15,403 nt of DNA from Holdemanella sp. (GCA_021442845.1 JABUSD010000121.1:1-15403), one strand, 5' to 3'; positions 1-7,143 are shown, numbered from the stretch's first letter. A program made the numbers and translations. Notes: generated by a model from the sequence alone, not told the origin.

Positions 1-313
<313 letters not shown>

Positions 314-352
314 AGAAGAAGAGATGTCATGACTCGAGGGATATTGTCCGGT

Positions 353-373
353 TTTGAAGGGCCGACCTTCAAA
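353..373 (+). other. Hairpin in 23S-5S spacer abutting 5S
   Basis: TTTGAAGG (353-360) and CCTTCAAA (366-373) form a perfect 8-bp stem with a 5-nt loop, ending at the base before the inferred 5S start. Position and structure suggest an rRNA precursor processing element. No terminator-like T-run follows, so transcription should continue into 5S. Confidence 0.55.
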
Positions 374-490
374 GATCCGGTGGCGATGGCGGAGTGGACA
401 CACCTGAACTCATACCGAACTCAGAAGTTAAGCACTCCAGCGGCGACAATAGTTGGGCCTGCCCCTGCAAAGATAGCACGCTGCCGGGTC
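374..490 (+). rRNA. rrf: 5S ribosomal RNA
   Basis: This is a complete 5S rRNA of about 117 nt. The conserved stretch CCGAACTCAGAAGTTAAG begins near 417. The ends were set by helix I: GATCCGGTGG at the 5' end pairs over ten positions (with G-U wobbles) with CTGCCGGGTC at the 3' end. It lies about 60 nt after the 23S end, in standard rrn order. Its last 14 bases, plus downstream sequence, recur 65 bp further on in a truncated copy. Confidence 0.96.
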
Positions 491-570
491 ATTTTTATTT
501 GCCTTGGGATCCGATGCGACTGTACAGAGCATGGCGATGTACACGCTGCCGGGTCATTTTTATTTGCCTT
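477..570 (+). repeat. 29-bp direct repeat from the 5S 3' end
   Basis: Two identical 29-bp copies lie at 477-505 and 542-570, offset by 65 bp. Each holds the 5S terminal sequence CACGCTGCCGGGTC followed by an AT-rich tail ending GCCTT. The second copy leads directly into the rrn terminator. The arrangement suggests duplication by recombination or slippage between rRNA operon ends. Confidence 0.85.
508..555 (+). pseudogene. Truncated 5S rRNA relic
   Basis: This 48-nt stretch begins with GATCCG, like the 5' end of the intact 5S, and ends with the identical 5S 3' terminus CACGCTGCCGGGTC, so the two ends could still form a helix-I-like stem. Almost all of the 5S interior, including the conserved loop, is missing. 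It most likely derives from a second 5S copy by internal deletion. A small structured RNA derived from 5S is an alternative that cannot be excluded by eye. Confidence 0.55.
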
Positions 571-586
571 TTTTTAGGCTTTTTTT
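566..586 (+). terminator. Probable rrn operon terminator
   Basis: GCCT (566-569) and AGGC (576-579) form a short stem with a T-rich loop, followed by seven Ts. The stem is short, but this is the only terminator-like element after the 5S and its relic. Its 5' arm lies in the repeated tail, so the same tail after the intact 5S (491-505) has lost the second half of the hairpin. Confidence 0.6.
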
Positions 587-671
587 AATTTTAGAGTAAA
601 ATTTGGTGTAAGTTGGAAAAATGCCAATAAACCATAAAATAAGGGACGGAAAAGTACATATGTTATAAAAA

Positions 672-715
672 ATATTTAATCTACTTATATGATGTCATAA
701 GATTAGATTAAATAT
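672..715. repeat. AT-rich 17-bp imperfect hairpin
   Basis: Arms 672-683 and 704-715 are a perfect 12-bp inverted repeat. Continuing inward, CTTAT (684-688) pairs with ATAAG (697-701) across a 2-nt bulge, leaving an 8-nt loop. No T-run follows, so it is not a classic terminator. It lies about 85 bp before the nagB -10 box in otherwise featureless AT-rich DNA. It could be a regulator site or simply a palindromic relic; its function is unknown. Confidence 0.6.
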
Positions 716-733
716 ATAAACTGTTTACCATTC

Positions 734-743
734 TTGGTACCAA
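734..743. promoter_or_regulatory. Palindrome TTGGTACCAA, possible nagB operator
   Basis: A perfect 10-bp palindrome about 57 bp upstream of the nagB -10 box. Operators of the GntR-family regulator NagR of Bacillus are described as containing TGGT/ACCA-type half sites, which this loosely resembles. Identification as an operator is inference, and no nagR gene is in the window. Confidence 0.3.
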
Positions 744-799
744 ATTTGTCATTTTTAGTGAATTTATTAACATTTTGGTTTAAATAGCTTAAATTCGTG

Positions 800-805
800 T
801 ATAAT
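800..805 (+). promoter_or_regulatory. nagB -10 box (TATAAT)
   Basis: A consensus TATAAT lies 37 bp before the nagB start, predicting initiation near 812 and a leader of about 31 nt containing the Shine-Dalgarno. No good -35 hexamer is seen at 16-18 bp (TGGTTT at 776-781 is the nearest), which fits an activator-assisted or modest promoter. Confidence 0.6.
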
Positions 806-842
806 GAAAGTACATTATCGAACCGATAAAAAGGAGTGTACT

Positions 843-1580
843 ATGATTAAATTAGTAAAGGCTAGAGACTATAAAGATATGTCTCGTAAGGCTGCAAACA
901 TTATTTCAGCACAGGTTATTTTAAAACCAGATTCAGTATTAGGATTGGCAACTGGATCAACACCAATTGGTACGTATCAAACATTACAGCACTGGTGTGA
1001 AAAAGGCGATTTAGACTTCTTCCATGTTAAGACTGTTAATCTAGATGAATATGTTGGACTGGATGGAAAACATGACCAGAGTTATCGTTATTTCATGAAT
1101 CAGAATTTATTCAATCATGTAAATATCGTACCTGCAAATACACATGTACCAGATGGATCAAATTTAGATGCAGAAGCTGAGTGTGAAAGATATCACGAAG
1201 TTATCGAATCTATGGGTGGAATTGATTTACAGTTATTAGGAATTGGAAATAACGGACACATTGGATTCAATGAGCCATGTGAAGAATTCCCAGTGAATAC
1301 ACATAAGGTTGAATTAACACGTTCCACAATTGAAGCAAACTCAAGATTGTTTGATTCAATCGATGATGTACCTAGATATGCTTATACAATGGGTATTGGA
1401 GAAATCATGGGAGCTAAGACAATCTTAATCCTTGCTTCTGGTAAAGCAAAGGCACCTATCATCAAGGAACTATTAGAAGGACCAGTTACTCCACATGTAC
1501 CTGCTTCTATCTTAAAGATGCACTCAAATGTAATTCTGATTGCAGATGAAGATGCTCGTAGCTTATTGACAATTGAATAA
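843..1580 (+). CDS. nagB: Glucosamine-6-phosphate deaminase
   Basis: NagB converts glucosamine-6-phosphate to fructose-6-phosphate and ammonia in the cytoplasm, feeding amino sugars into glycolysis. The 245-aa product matches the usual ~240-250 aa. Visible signatures are the phosphate-binding ATGST (36-40), NLDEY (66-70) with the catalytic base Asp68, and GIGNNGHIGFNEP (133-145) with His139 and Glu144. The Asp of the E. coli enzyme in that loop is Asn here, as I recall for Gram-positive NagB. The start is ATG 843: AAGGAG (831-836) precedes it by 6 nt. An in-frame ATG at 804 overlaps the -10 box and would not be transcribed. The gene appears monocistronic, with its own promoter and a terminator right after the stop. 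nagA is not adjacent. Confidence 0.96.
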   Translation: MIKLVKARDYKDMSRKAANIISAQVILKPDSVLGLATGSTPIGTYQTLQHWCEKGDLDFFHVKTVNLDEYVGLDGKHDQSYRYFMNQNLFNHVNIVPANTHVPDGSNLDAEAECERYHEVIESMGGIDLQLLGIGNNGHIGFNEPCEEFPVNTHKVELTRSTIEANSRLFDSIDDVPRYAYTMGIGEIMGAKTILILASGKAKAPIIKELLEGPVTPHVPASILKMHSNVILIADEDARSLLTIE

Positions 1581-1585
1581 TGTAT

Positions 1586-1618
1586 AAAAAAATCCCTTTT
1601 TTCAATAAAGGGATTTTT
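1586..1618. terminator. Bidirectional terminator nagB/adhE
   Basis: A perfect 12-bp stem (1588-1599 with 1607-1618) encloses a 7-nt loop. The right arm ends in five Ts for nagB. The left flank is a run of seven As, giving a T-run for adhE transcripts on the minus strand. It fills the 43-bp gap between the convergent stop codons. Confidence 0.88.
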
Positions 1619-1623
1619 AATTG

Positions 1624-4239
1624 TTAGTTTTCTTTATAGGCATCAATTAGAATCTGTTTCATATCCGCTACAAGTGGTACGCGAGGATTTGCAGGTGAAC
1701 ACTGATCTTCATACGCTAATACAGCCATCTGATCTAATTTGTCCATCCATTCTTTTTCATCAATACCACAAGCCTTGAAGTTAGGATCCAATCCAATATC
1801 CTTCATTAATGCTGTGATAGCACTTGCTAAGGCATCAACGGCATGTTCTGGTGTATCTGCCTTTAATCCTAATATTTTGGCAATATCCTGATATTTCTTA
1901 TCTGCACAGTATACATTGTATTTTGGCCATACAGATAATTTTGCTGGAACCTGTCCGTTGTAGCGAATAACATGTGGAAGTAAGATACCACAGGCATATC
2001 CGTGTACAACGTGGAATTCAGCTCCAACTTTGTGAGCTAAAGAGTGTCCTATACCAAGGAATGCATTGGCAAAGGCCATACCTGCAATTGTTGCTGCATT
2101 ATGCATTTTTTCTCTAGCTTCCAAGTCGTTTCTTCCATCTTTTACAGCACGTGGCAAGTATTCAAATACAAGCTTAATCGCCTGTAAAGAAAGACCATCT
2201 GTATAATCGTTTGCCATAACGGAAACATACGCTTCAATAGCATGTGTTAATACATCCATTCCCGTCATAGCGGTTGATCTAGCTGGAAGATTTGTTGTGA
2301 ATTCTGGATCGACAATCGCAACGGTTGGTGTCAATGAGTAATCGGTTAATGGGTATTTCTTATTGTTTGCCTTATCAGAAATAACCGCAAATGGTGTTAC
2401 TTCCGATCCTGTTCCTGATGTCGTAGGGATACAGATTAACTTTGACTGGATTCCTAATTCAGGATATTTGAATGCACGTTTACGGATATCCATGAATTTC
2501 TGCTTCAAGTCATCAAAGTTTACTTCAGGGTGTTCATAGAATAGCCACATACCTTTTGCTGCATCCATACTTGATCCACCACCTAAGGCAATGATTGTAT
2601 CTGGTTTGAATGCTTTCATCAATTCAACACCTCTGCGTACTGTTGCGATATCTGGATCTGGTTCAACATCACAGAACAACTGGATAGATACTGGATTTCT
2701 TCTCAAATTTAACTGTTCGGTAATCTTATTGACGAAACCAAATTCAACCATAGAACGGTCTGTAACGATAAATACTTTATTGACATCTCTACAAGATTGT
2801 AAGTACTGAATAGAGTTTCTTTCAAAATAAATCTTTCTTGGAACTTTGAACCATTGCATATTGTTTCTTCGTTTACCTACTTTCTTAACGTTGATCAAGT
2901 TAACGGCCGATACGTTACCACCGATTGAATTTCTACCATAAGAACCACATCCAAGTGTCAATGATGGAAGGAATGAGTTGTATACATTTCCAATTCCACC
3001 AAAAGTTGATGGTGAATTCCAGATAATACGCATTGCTTTAACTTTTTCACCATAGGCATCTGCCATTTCCTTATCTTTACAGTGAATCGTAGCACTATGT
3101 CCTAAACCATTGAAGTTAACCATGGCTTCGGCTTTTTCAAATCCATCTTTTTCATCATTGGATTTAAAGATAGCTAGAATTGGTGATAGCTTCTCTCTTG
3201 AAATCGGTTCTTTTGGACCAACCTCTTTACATGGAACACATAGGATTGATGTGTTTTCTGGCACATCAAATCCAGCATTCTTAGCCAAAACATAAGCGCT
3301 CTTTCCAACGATAAATGGATTTAAGCGAGCGTTTTCTACATCTTCATCGCCAACTGCTTTTCCAAAACAATAGCGAGATAATAGGATTTTTTCTTCCTCA
3401 TTTACAAAGTAAGCTTTAAAGCGTTTGAAGTATTTAACGGCTTCATTGTAGACTTCCTTATCGATGATGGCAGCCTGTTCAGAAGCACAGATCATACCGT
3501 TATCAAAAGATTTTGACAATACGATATCATTAATGGCCTGTTCCACATTTGCTGATTTATTAATATAGGCAGGCACATTTCCAGCCCCTACACCCATAGC
3601 TGGTTTTCCACAGCTATAAGCAGCCTTAACCATTGCGTTACCACCTGTTGCCAGAATAGAAGCCACGCCATCATGATGAATAAGTGCTGTTGTCGCATCC
3701 ATGGATGGATGTTCAATCCATTGGATACAGTTTTCAGGAGCACCAGCCGCAATGGCTGCATCACGAATCACGATAGCAGCTGCCTTTGATGATTCCTGTG
3801 CATTTGGATGGAATGCAAAGATAATAGGGTTTCTGGTTTTTAAGCAGATTAACGATTTAAATAAAACAGTCGATGTTGGATTTGTTACAGGTGTAATCCC
3901 TGCAATAACTCCAATAGGGGAAGCAATTTCAGTAATGCCTGTAACAGGATCATCGGAGATGACTCCAACTGTCTTTAAATGACGCATGTTGTTGACAACA
4001 TATTCACACGCAAATAAATTCTTTGTTGCCTTGTCTTCAAATAGACCACGCTGTGTTTCATCAACAGCCAATTTAGCTAAGGAACCGTGATTATCTAATC
4101 CTGCAACAGAGCATTTCGCAACAATAAAGTCAACCTGATCCTGATTCAATAAAAGGAACTCTTCTAAAGCTTTTGAACCATTTTTGACTAATTCATCAAT
4201 TTCTTCCTGTACTGTAGGAATGTTCTTTTCTTCTTTCAT
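1624..4239 (-). CDS. adhE: Bifunctional acetaldehyde-CoA/alcohol dehydrogenase
   Basis: AdhE reduces acetyl-CoA to acetaldehyde and then ethanol, re-oxidising two NADH in fermentation; the family forms spirosomes in the cytoplasm. The 871 aa equal the normal full length. The N-terminal aldehyde dehydrogenase domain (about 1-440) has the catalytic Cys251 in GMICASEQ. The C-terminal iron-dependent alcohol dehydrogenase domain (about 460-871) has the NAD-binding GGGSSMDAAKG (553-563) and the likely Fe ligands Asp662, His666, His732 and His746, spaced as in E. coli AdhE. The start is supported by GGAGAG 5 nt upstream of the ATG. It has its own strong promoter with a Rex-like operator, and rex is the next gene upstream. 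No truncation or frameshift is seen. Confidence 0.97.
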   Translation of the reverse strand: MKEEKNIPTVQEEIDELVKNGSKALEEFLLLNQDQVDFIVAKCSVAGLDNHGSLAKLAVDETQRGLFEDKATKNLFACEYVVNNMRHLKTVGVISDDPVTGITEIASPIGVIAGITPVTNPTSTVLFKSLICLKTRNPIIFAFHPNAQESSKAAAIVIRDAAIAAGAPENCIQWIEHPSMDATTALIHHDGVASILATGGNAMVKAAYSCGKPAMGVGAGNVPAYINKSANVEQAINDIVLSKSFDNGMICASEQAAIIDKEVYNEAVKYFKRFKAYFVNEEEKILLSRYCFGKAVGDEDVENARLNPFIVGKSAYVLAKNAGFDVPENTSILCVPCKEVGPKEPISREKLSPILAIFKSNDEKDGFEKAEAMVNFNGLGHSATIHCKDKEMADAYGEKVKAMRIIWNSPSTFGGIGNVYNSFLPSLTLGCGSYGRNSIGGNVSAVNLINVKKVGKRRNNMQWFKVPRKIYFERNSIQYLQSCRDVNKVFIVTDRSMVEFGFVNKITEQLNLRRNPVSIQLFCDVEPDPDIATVRRGVELMKAFKPDTIIALGGGSSMDAAKGMWLFYEHPEVNFDDLKQKFMDIRKRAFKYPELGIQSKLICIPTTSGTGSEVTPFAVISDKANNKKYPLTDYSLTPTVAIVDPEFTTNLPARSTAMTGMDVLTHAIEAYVSVMANDYTDGLSLQAIKLVFEYLPRAVKDGRNDLEAREKMHNAATIAGMAFANAFLGIGHSLAHKVGAEFHVVHGYACGILLPHVIRYNGQVPAKLSVWPKYNVYCADKKYQDIAKILGLKADTPEHAVDALASAITALMKDIGLDPNFKACGIDEKEWMDKLDQMAVLAYEDQCSPANPRVPLVADMKQILIDAYKEN

Positions 4240-4277
4240 ATTTACTCTCCAATCGGTAATTATTTACCTACATAGAG

Positions 4278-4306
4278 TTTATATCACTGTGAAATGATCA
4301 TGTCAA
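4278..4306 (-). promoter_or_regulatory. adhE promoter (TTGACA-17-TATAAA)
   Basis: On the minus strand, TTGACA (4301-4306) is followed after exactly 17 bp by TATAAA (4278-4283). This is a near-consensus sigma-A promoter. The start site is predicted near 4271, giving a leader of about 32 nt with the GGAGAG Shine-Dalgarno. Such a strong promoter fits a highly expressed fermentation gene held in check by a repressor. Confidence 0.85.
4288..4306. promoter_or_regulatory. Probable Rex operator of adhE
   Basis: TGAAATGATCATGTCA (4290-4305) is an inverted repeat with 14 of 16 symmetric positions. It begins inside TGTGAAAT (4288-4295), which matches the half site TTGTGAAAT of described Rex boxes in low-GC Gram-positives. 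The other half is degenerate. It covers the -35 and most of the spacer of the adhE promoter, so binding would block RNA polymerase, and rex is next door. Confidence 0.6.
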
Positions 4307-4329
4307 TAAAAAAATACCGATATATACGA

Positions 4330-4343
4330 TGTAATCGGTTACA
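4330..4343. promoter_or_regulatory. Inverted repeat TGTAA-N4-TTACA, possible second Rex site
   Basis: TGTAATCGGTTACA has perfect 5-bp arms around a 4-nt spacer, similar in layout to clostridial Rex sites (TTGTTAA-N4-TTAACAA) but shorter. It lies about 24 bp upstream of the adhE -35, between the rex terminator and the promoter. A regulatory role is inferred from position only. Confidence 0.3.
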
Positions 4344-4354
4344 AGTTATTTTAC

Positions 4355-4380
4355 AAAAAAAAAGAACAGTTTTGTTCTTT
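4355..4380 (-). terminator. rex terminator
   Basis: AAAGAACA (4361-4368) and TGTTCTTT (4373-4380) form a perfect 8-bp stem with a 4-nt loop. On the minus strand it is followed by a T-rich run (A-run 4355-4363, partly in the stem). The stem begins within the rex stop codon. It should separate rex from adhE, so the two are probably not one transcript. Confidence 0.8.
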
Positions 4381-5011
4381 AATCAGAGGATGGATTTAGC
4401 TTTTGTGATACAACGGATAATAGAGAGGCAACATCTAAGGATTCAACGACAATATCATCCGGTACGGTTAAGTGAACAGGAGTAAAATTTAAGATTCCTT
4501 TGATTCCACTTTCAATCATGATATCACACGCTGCCTGCCCAGAAGCTTTTGATACGCATAAAATTGCGGTTTTCACATTGTGTAATTCGACAACCTCTTT
4601 CATATCTTCGATAGAATAGATTTCTTTTCCTTTGATGCTGTTTCCAATGATAGATGGATTGGTATCAAATAGGGCAACGATTTCAATTCCGTAGTTTTCA
4701 AAACCACGATAATTGGCAATAGCACTACCTAATTGTCCAGCTCCAACGATAATCGCATTATCATGTGTCTTATATCCTAAAAATCTTTCAATATCAGAGA
4801 TTAATTGGGAAATATCCCTTCCTCTTTTTGGCTTTCCAGATGTAGAAGAAATCACCTGAAAATCCTTTCGAACGGATTCTTCTGAACGTTTCATCTCTTT
4901 GGCAATGACATTAGAAGAGATGGTATCCTGCCCTTCGCTTTGAAGCTTTCTAAGATATTTAAGATATAAAGGGTAGCGAGCTAACTGTTTTGAACTGATT
5001 TTCTTATTCAT
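4379..5011 (-). CDS. rex: Redox-sensing transcriptional repressor Rex
   Basis: Rex is a dimeric repressor that senses the NADH/NAD+ ratio; NADH binding releases it from operators of fermentation genes such as adhE. The 210-aa product has the typical length. Residues ~8-60 form the winged helix, including the conserved pattern YPLYLKYL and SVRKDFQ. A Rossmann domain follows with the dinucleotide motif GAGQLG (90-95) and an acidic residue at the end of the next strand (ALFDTN, about 113-118). The start is fixed by family alignment, since no later Met would retain the helix-turn-helix. No Shine-Dalgarno precedes the ATG, and a TATAAT box lies 6 nt upstream, so the mRNA may be leaderless. It lies upstream of its probable target adhE and divergent from pheA. 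Confidence 0.95.
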   Translation of the reverse strand: MNKKISSKQLARYPLYLKYLRKLQSEGQDTISSNVIAKEMKRSEESVRKDFQVISSTSGKPKRGRDISQLISDIERFLGYKTHDNAIIVGAGQLGSAIANYRGFENYGIEIVALFDTNPSIIGNSIKGKEIYSIEDMKEVVELHNVKTAILCVSKASGQAACDIMIESGIKGILNFTPVHLTVPDDIVVESLDVASLLSVVSQKLNPSSD

Positions 5012-5017
5012 ATATAA

Positions 5018-5023
5018 ATTATA
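5018..5023 (-). promoter_or_regulatory. rex extended -10 promoter, leaderless geometry
   Basis: On the minus strand the sequence reads TGG-TATAAT, an extended -10 element, with only 6 nt (TTATAT) before the rex ATG. The usual spacing puts +1 on the A of the ATG. No good -35 is seen at 17 bp (TTTATA), which is common for extended -10 promoters. Confidence 0.65.
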
Positions 5024-5054
5024 CCAAAAAAACTGATATTTATAAAAATAAGAT

Positions 5055-5085
5055 TTGAGTACATAATATTTGATTATGATATAAT
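5055..5085 (+). promoter_or_regulatory. pheA extended -10 promoter, leaderless geometry
   Basis: TGA-TATAAT (5077-5085) is an extended -10 element, followed by 6 nt (CGATTT) and then the pheA ATG, placing +1 on the start codon. A possible -35, TTGAGT (5055-5060), is spaced at 19 bp. This promoter mirrors that of divergent rex within an 80-bp intergenic region. Confidence 0.65.
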
Positions 5086-5091
5086 CGATTT

Positions 5092-5946
5092 ATGAGTGAA
5101 AAAGAAATTATGAAACCAAAGAAGAAAAACCCTATAATCGTATATCAGGGAGAACCAGGTGCTTATAGTGAAATGGCAGCTAGGAACTTCTTTGGAAAGA
5201 ATGTAAGTGCAATTGGTTTAAAAACGTTTGAAGATGCCTTTATAGCACTTGAAAATAAAACGGCAGACTATGCCGTTTTACCGATTGAGAATAGTTCAAC
5301 AGGTGCTATACGACAAGTATACGATTTATTGGAACAATATGATTATTTCTTTATAGGAGAAACAACTGTACAGGTCAATCATGCCTTATTGGTTCTTCCT
5401 GGTACAAAGATAAATGATATCAAGACAGTCTATTCCCATGAACAGGGCTTGTTTCAATGTGAATCCTTTTTAAATGAACATCCAGAATGGAAAAGGATTC
5501 CACAGGATGATACAGCTGGCTCTGCTAGAGTGGTTGCCCAAAAACAGGACAAGTCAAAGGCAGCTATCTGTTCTGTACTTGCTGCAGAAATCTATGGATT
5601 AGAAGTATTAAAGGAAAAGATTAACACAAAAGCTGCAAACACAACCCGTTTTCTTATCCTTTCACCAACGGAAGAAATACAAGTAAAACGCGATAAGTTC
5701 TGCATATCTTTCACATCAAATCACAATCCAGAAACACTTACACAGGTATTAAACGTATTTACATCAAATAAGGTTATTTTGTTGAGAATTGAATCAAGAC
5801 CGATACCCAACAGGAACTGGGAATATATGTTCTTTATAGAATGTATCGGTGATCTTCTTACAGAGGAAATGAGTTGTATTATACCAGAAATTAAAAAGAT
5901 TGCACCGGATGTAAGGGTATTAGGAAACTTTCAATCAAATTTATAA
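5092..5946 (+). CDS. pheA: Prephenate dehydratase
   Basis: Converts prephenate to phenylpyruvate with loss of water and CO2, the committed step of phenylalanine synthesis. The 284-aa protein is a stand-alone dehydratase with no chorismate mutase domain. Catalytic-domain motifs are YQGEPGAYSE (18-27), PIENSS (64-69) and NTTRF (183-187, with the catalytic Thr-Arg-Phe). The C-terminal ACT domain (about 203-280) contains ESRP (234-237), part of the phenylalanine site. The partner GAL motif is replaced by PETL (213-216), so feedback by Phe may differ. The ATG at 5092 has no Shine-Dalgarno and sits 6 nt after TATAAT. A second ATG at 5110 also lacks a clear ribosome site and would remove only six residues. 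It ends at a terminator shared with the convergent regulator gene. Confidence 0.94.
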   Translation: MSEKEIMKPKKKNPIIVYQGEPGAYSEMAARNFFGKNVSAIGLKTFEDAFIALENKTADYAVLPIENSSTGAIRQVYDLLEQYDYFFIGETTVQVNHALLVLPGTKINDIKTVYSHEQGLFQCESFLNEHPEWKRIPQDDTAGSARVVAQKQDKSKAAICSVLAAEIYGLEVLKEKINTKAANTTRFLILSPTEEIQVKRDKFCISFTSNHNPETLTQVLNVFTSNKVILLRIESRPIPNRNWEYMFFIECIGDLLTEEMSCIIPEIKKIAPDVRVLGNFQSNL

Positions 5947-5954
5947 TATTACCC

Positions 5955-5987
5955 AAAAAATGAGCCAAATTAGCTCATTTTCTTTTT
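5955..5987. terminator. Bidirectional terminator pheA/AraC-type gene
   Basis: AAAATGAGC (5957-5965) and GCTCATTTT (5973-5981) make a perfect 9-bp stem with a 7-nt loop. T-rich sequence follows on the plus strand and six As (5955-5960) flank it for minus-strand transcripts. The right arm lies within the last codons of the AraC-type gene. Confidence 0.85.
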
Positions 5988-7118
5988 ATAATTTAATGGT
6001 GTTAACCCTGTTTCTTTCTTGAATACAGATTGAAAGTGAGCCTGACTGGAAAACCCTAAAGCAGATGCGATTTCCTCCAGTGACTTATTGGAAATCATAA
6101 GAAGACGTTTGGCTTCTTCTATACGAAGCGAAGTTACATAACGAAAAGGGGTCATATGCAATTCTCTTTTAAACAATTCATTTAGATAATTGCGATTTAT
6201 TCCAACAAGGTGGGCTAAATCATTTGTGGTAATTTTCTGATTTATATGTTCAAGAATATACGATCTTATTTTCCGAATATCAGGATTGGATACTTCCTGA
6301 TTGACACGCTTTGTAAAATCATAAATCATCTTGCCTTGTAGTGTCATTAAAAGGGCAATATCATTGATTAATTCTGCTTTCTGGATATAGACATCACTCA
6401 ATGTTAAGGCAGTTTCCTTATCTAGACCACCTTCTATAGCAGCTCTAGTGACTAAAGTTGTGGTACAGATGAATAAATTCTTCTGTTGACGCAAACCATC
6501 ATTGGATAATGTACCAGCTCTTCCAGATAGAGGATTGGAGAATAGTATGTTTAATTCATCTATATTCCCTCTTTTTACTATATCCAGCATCTTTTTTTCT
6601 ACCTCATATGTATTATGGACAAATTCTTCTGATTCTTCCTTATGGTTATCTACATATTCTACAAGTGGCATCTCTTTTATGATGAATTCATCCACATCTC
6701 TTTTTTCATTATTAAAGAAATAGTTGAAAGTGCATAAAATCTGTAAAAAGATACGTAGGGGATAAGTAGGAATAGAATTTAAATATTCATTTAATTCCTT
6801 TTCTCTATGTAATGGTTCCCCAATGGATAATAGAATATTCCGTATGTTCTTTTTATTAACGCGGGTCTGGCTTACAGGACCAATCAAATAGGATACATCG
6901 GTATTTTTAATGCGAAATAAACCATAGAAAAGAAAAGTATCTGTCATATAATAGCTGACTGTATCTTTATTCTTAAAGATTTCTCTTTCTTCTAATATAG
7001 CTAAATCAGGCTTAAATTTCGCATAGTGAAATAACTGTATAAACCGTTCATCCTGATAGATACGTACAGGTAAACCAGAAAGGCTAGCTAGATTGTTTGC
7101 GATATATGAATAATCCAT
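5970..7118 (-). CDS. AraC-family transcriptional regulator
   Basis: A DNA-binding regulator, probably controlling the divergent glycoside operon. Of its 382 aa, the last ~100 (about 281-382) form the AraC double helix-turn-helix: ITTNDLAHLVGINRNYLNELFK for the first and SLEEIASALGFSSQAHFQSVFKKETGLTP for the second, including the family signature. The N-terminal ~270 aa probably sense a ligand. The stretch 214-250 (NLFICTTTLVTRAAIEGG, then LSDVYIQKAE) recurs in many Bacillota AraC proteins next to sugar genes, but the ligand is unknown. No membrane segment is evident. The start chosen is ATG 7118, because AAGAGG lies 5 nt upstream; a GTG two codons earlier would overlap that Shine-Dalgarno. 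A rhamnosyl-glucoside or rhamnose as inducer is inferred from neighbours. Confidence 0.92.
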   Translation of the reverse strand: MDYSYIANNLASLSGLPVRIYQDERFIQLFHYAKFKPDLAILEEREIFKNKDTVSYYMTDTFLFYGLFRIKNTDVSYLIGPVSQTRVNKKNIRNILLSIGEPLHREKELNEYLNSIPTYPLRIFLQILCTFNYFFNNEKRDVDEFIIKEMPLVEYVDNHKEESEEFVHNTYEVEKKMLDIVKRGNIDELNILFSNPLSGRAGTLSNDGLRQQKNLFICTTTLVTRAAIEGGLDKETALTLSDVYIQKAELINDIALLMTLQGKMIYDFTKRVNQEVSNPDIRKIRSYILEHINQKITTNDLAHLVGINRNYLNELFKRELHMTPFRYVTSLRIEEAKRLLMISNKSLEEIASALGFSSQAHFQSVFKKETGLTPLNYKKKMS

Positions 7119-7143
7119 AAACACCTCTTAATGTGATAAGTAT

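Noticed and set aside
804..842. Upstream in-frame ATG (804) as nagB start, giving 258 aa
   Set aside because: It overlaps the TATAAT -10 box (800-805) and has no Shine-Dalgarno. ATG 843 has AAGGAG at ideal spacing and gives the family length.
491..842. tRNA genes after the 5S rRNA
   Set aside because: No cloverleaf, T-arm GTTCRANNC or CCA-like end could be found; the region is AT-rich and non-tRNA.
2591..3982. Plus-strand open frames opposite adhE
   Set aside because: They are antisense shadows of a clearly conserved AdhE coding frame, with no ribosome sites.
7119..7124. GTG start for the AraC-type protein two codons upstream
   Set aside because: It overlaps the AAGAGG Shine-Dalgarno that serves ATG 7118.
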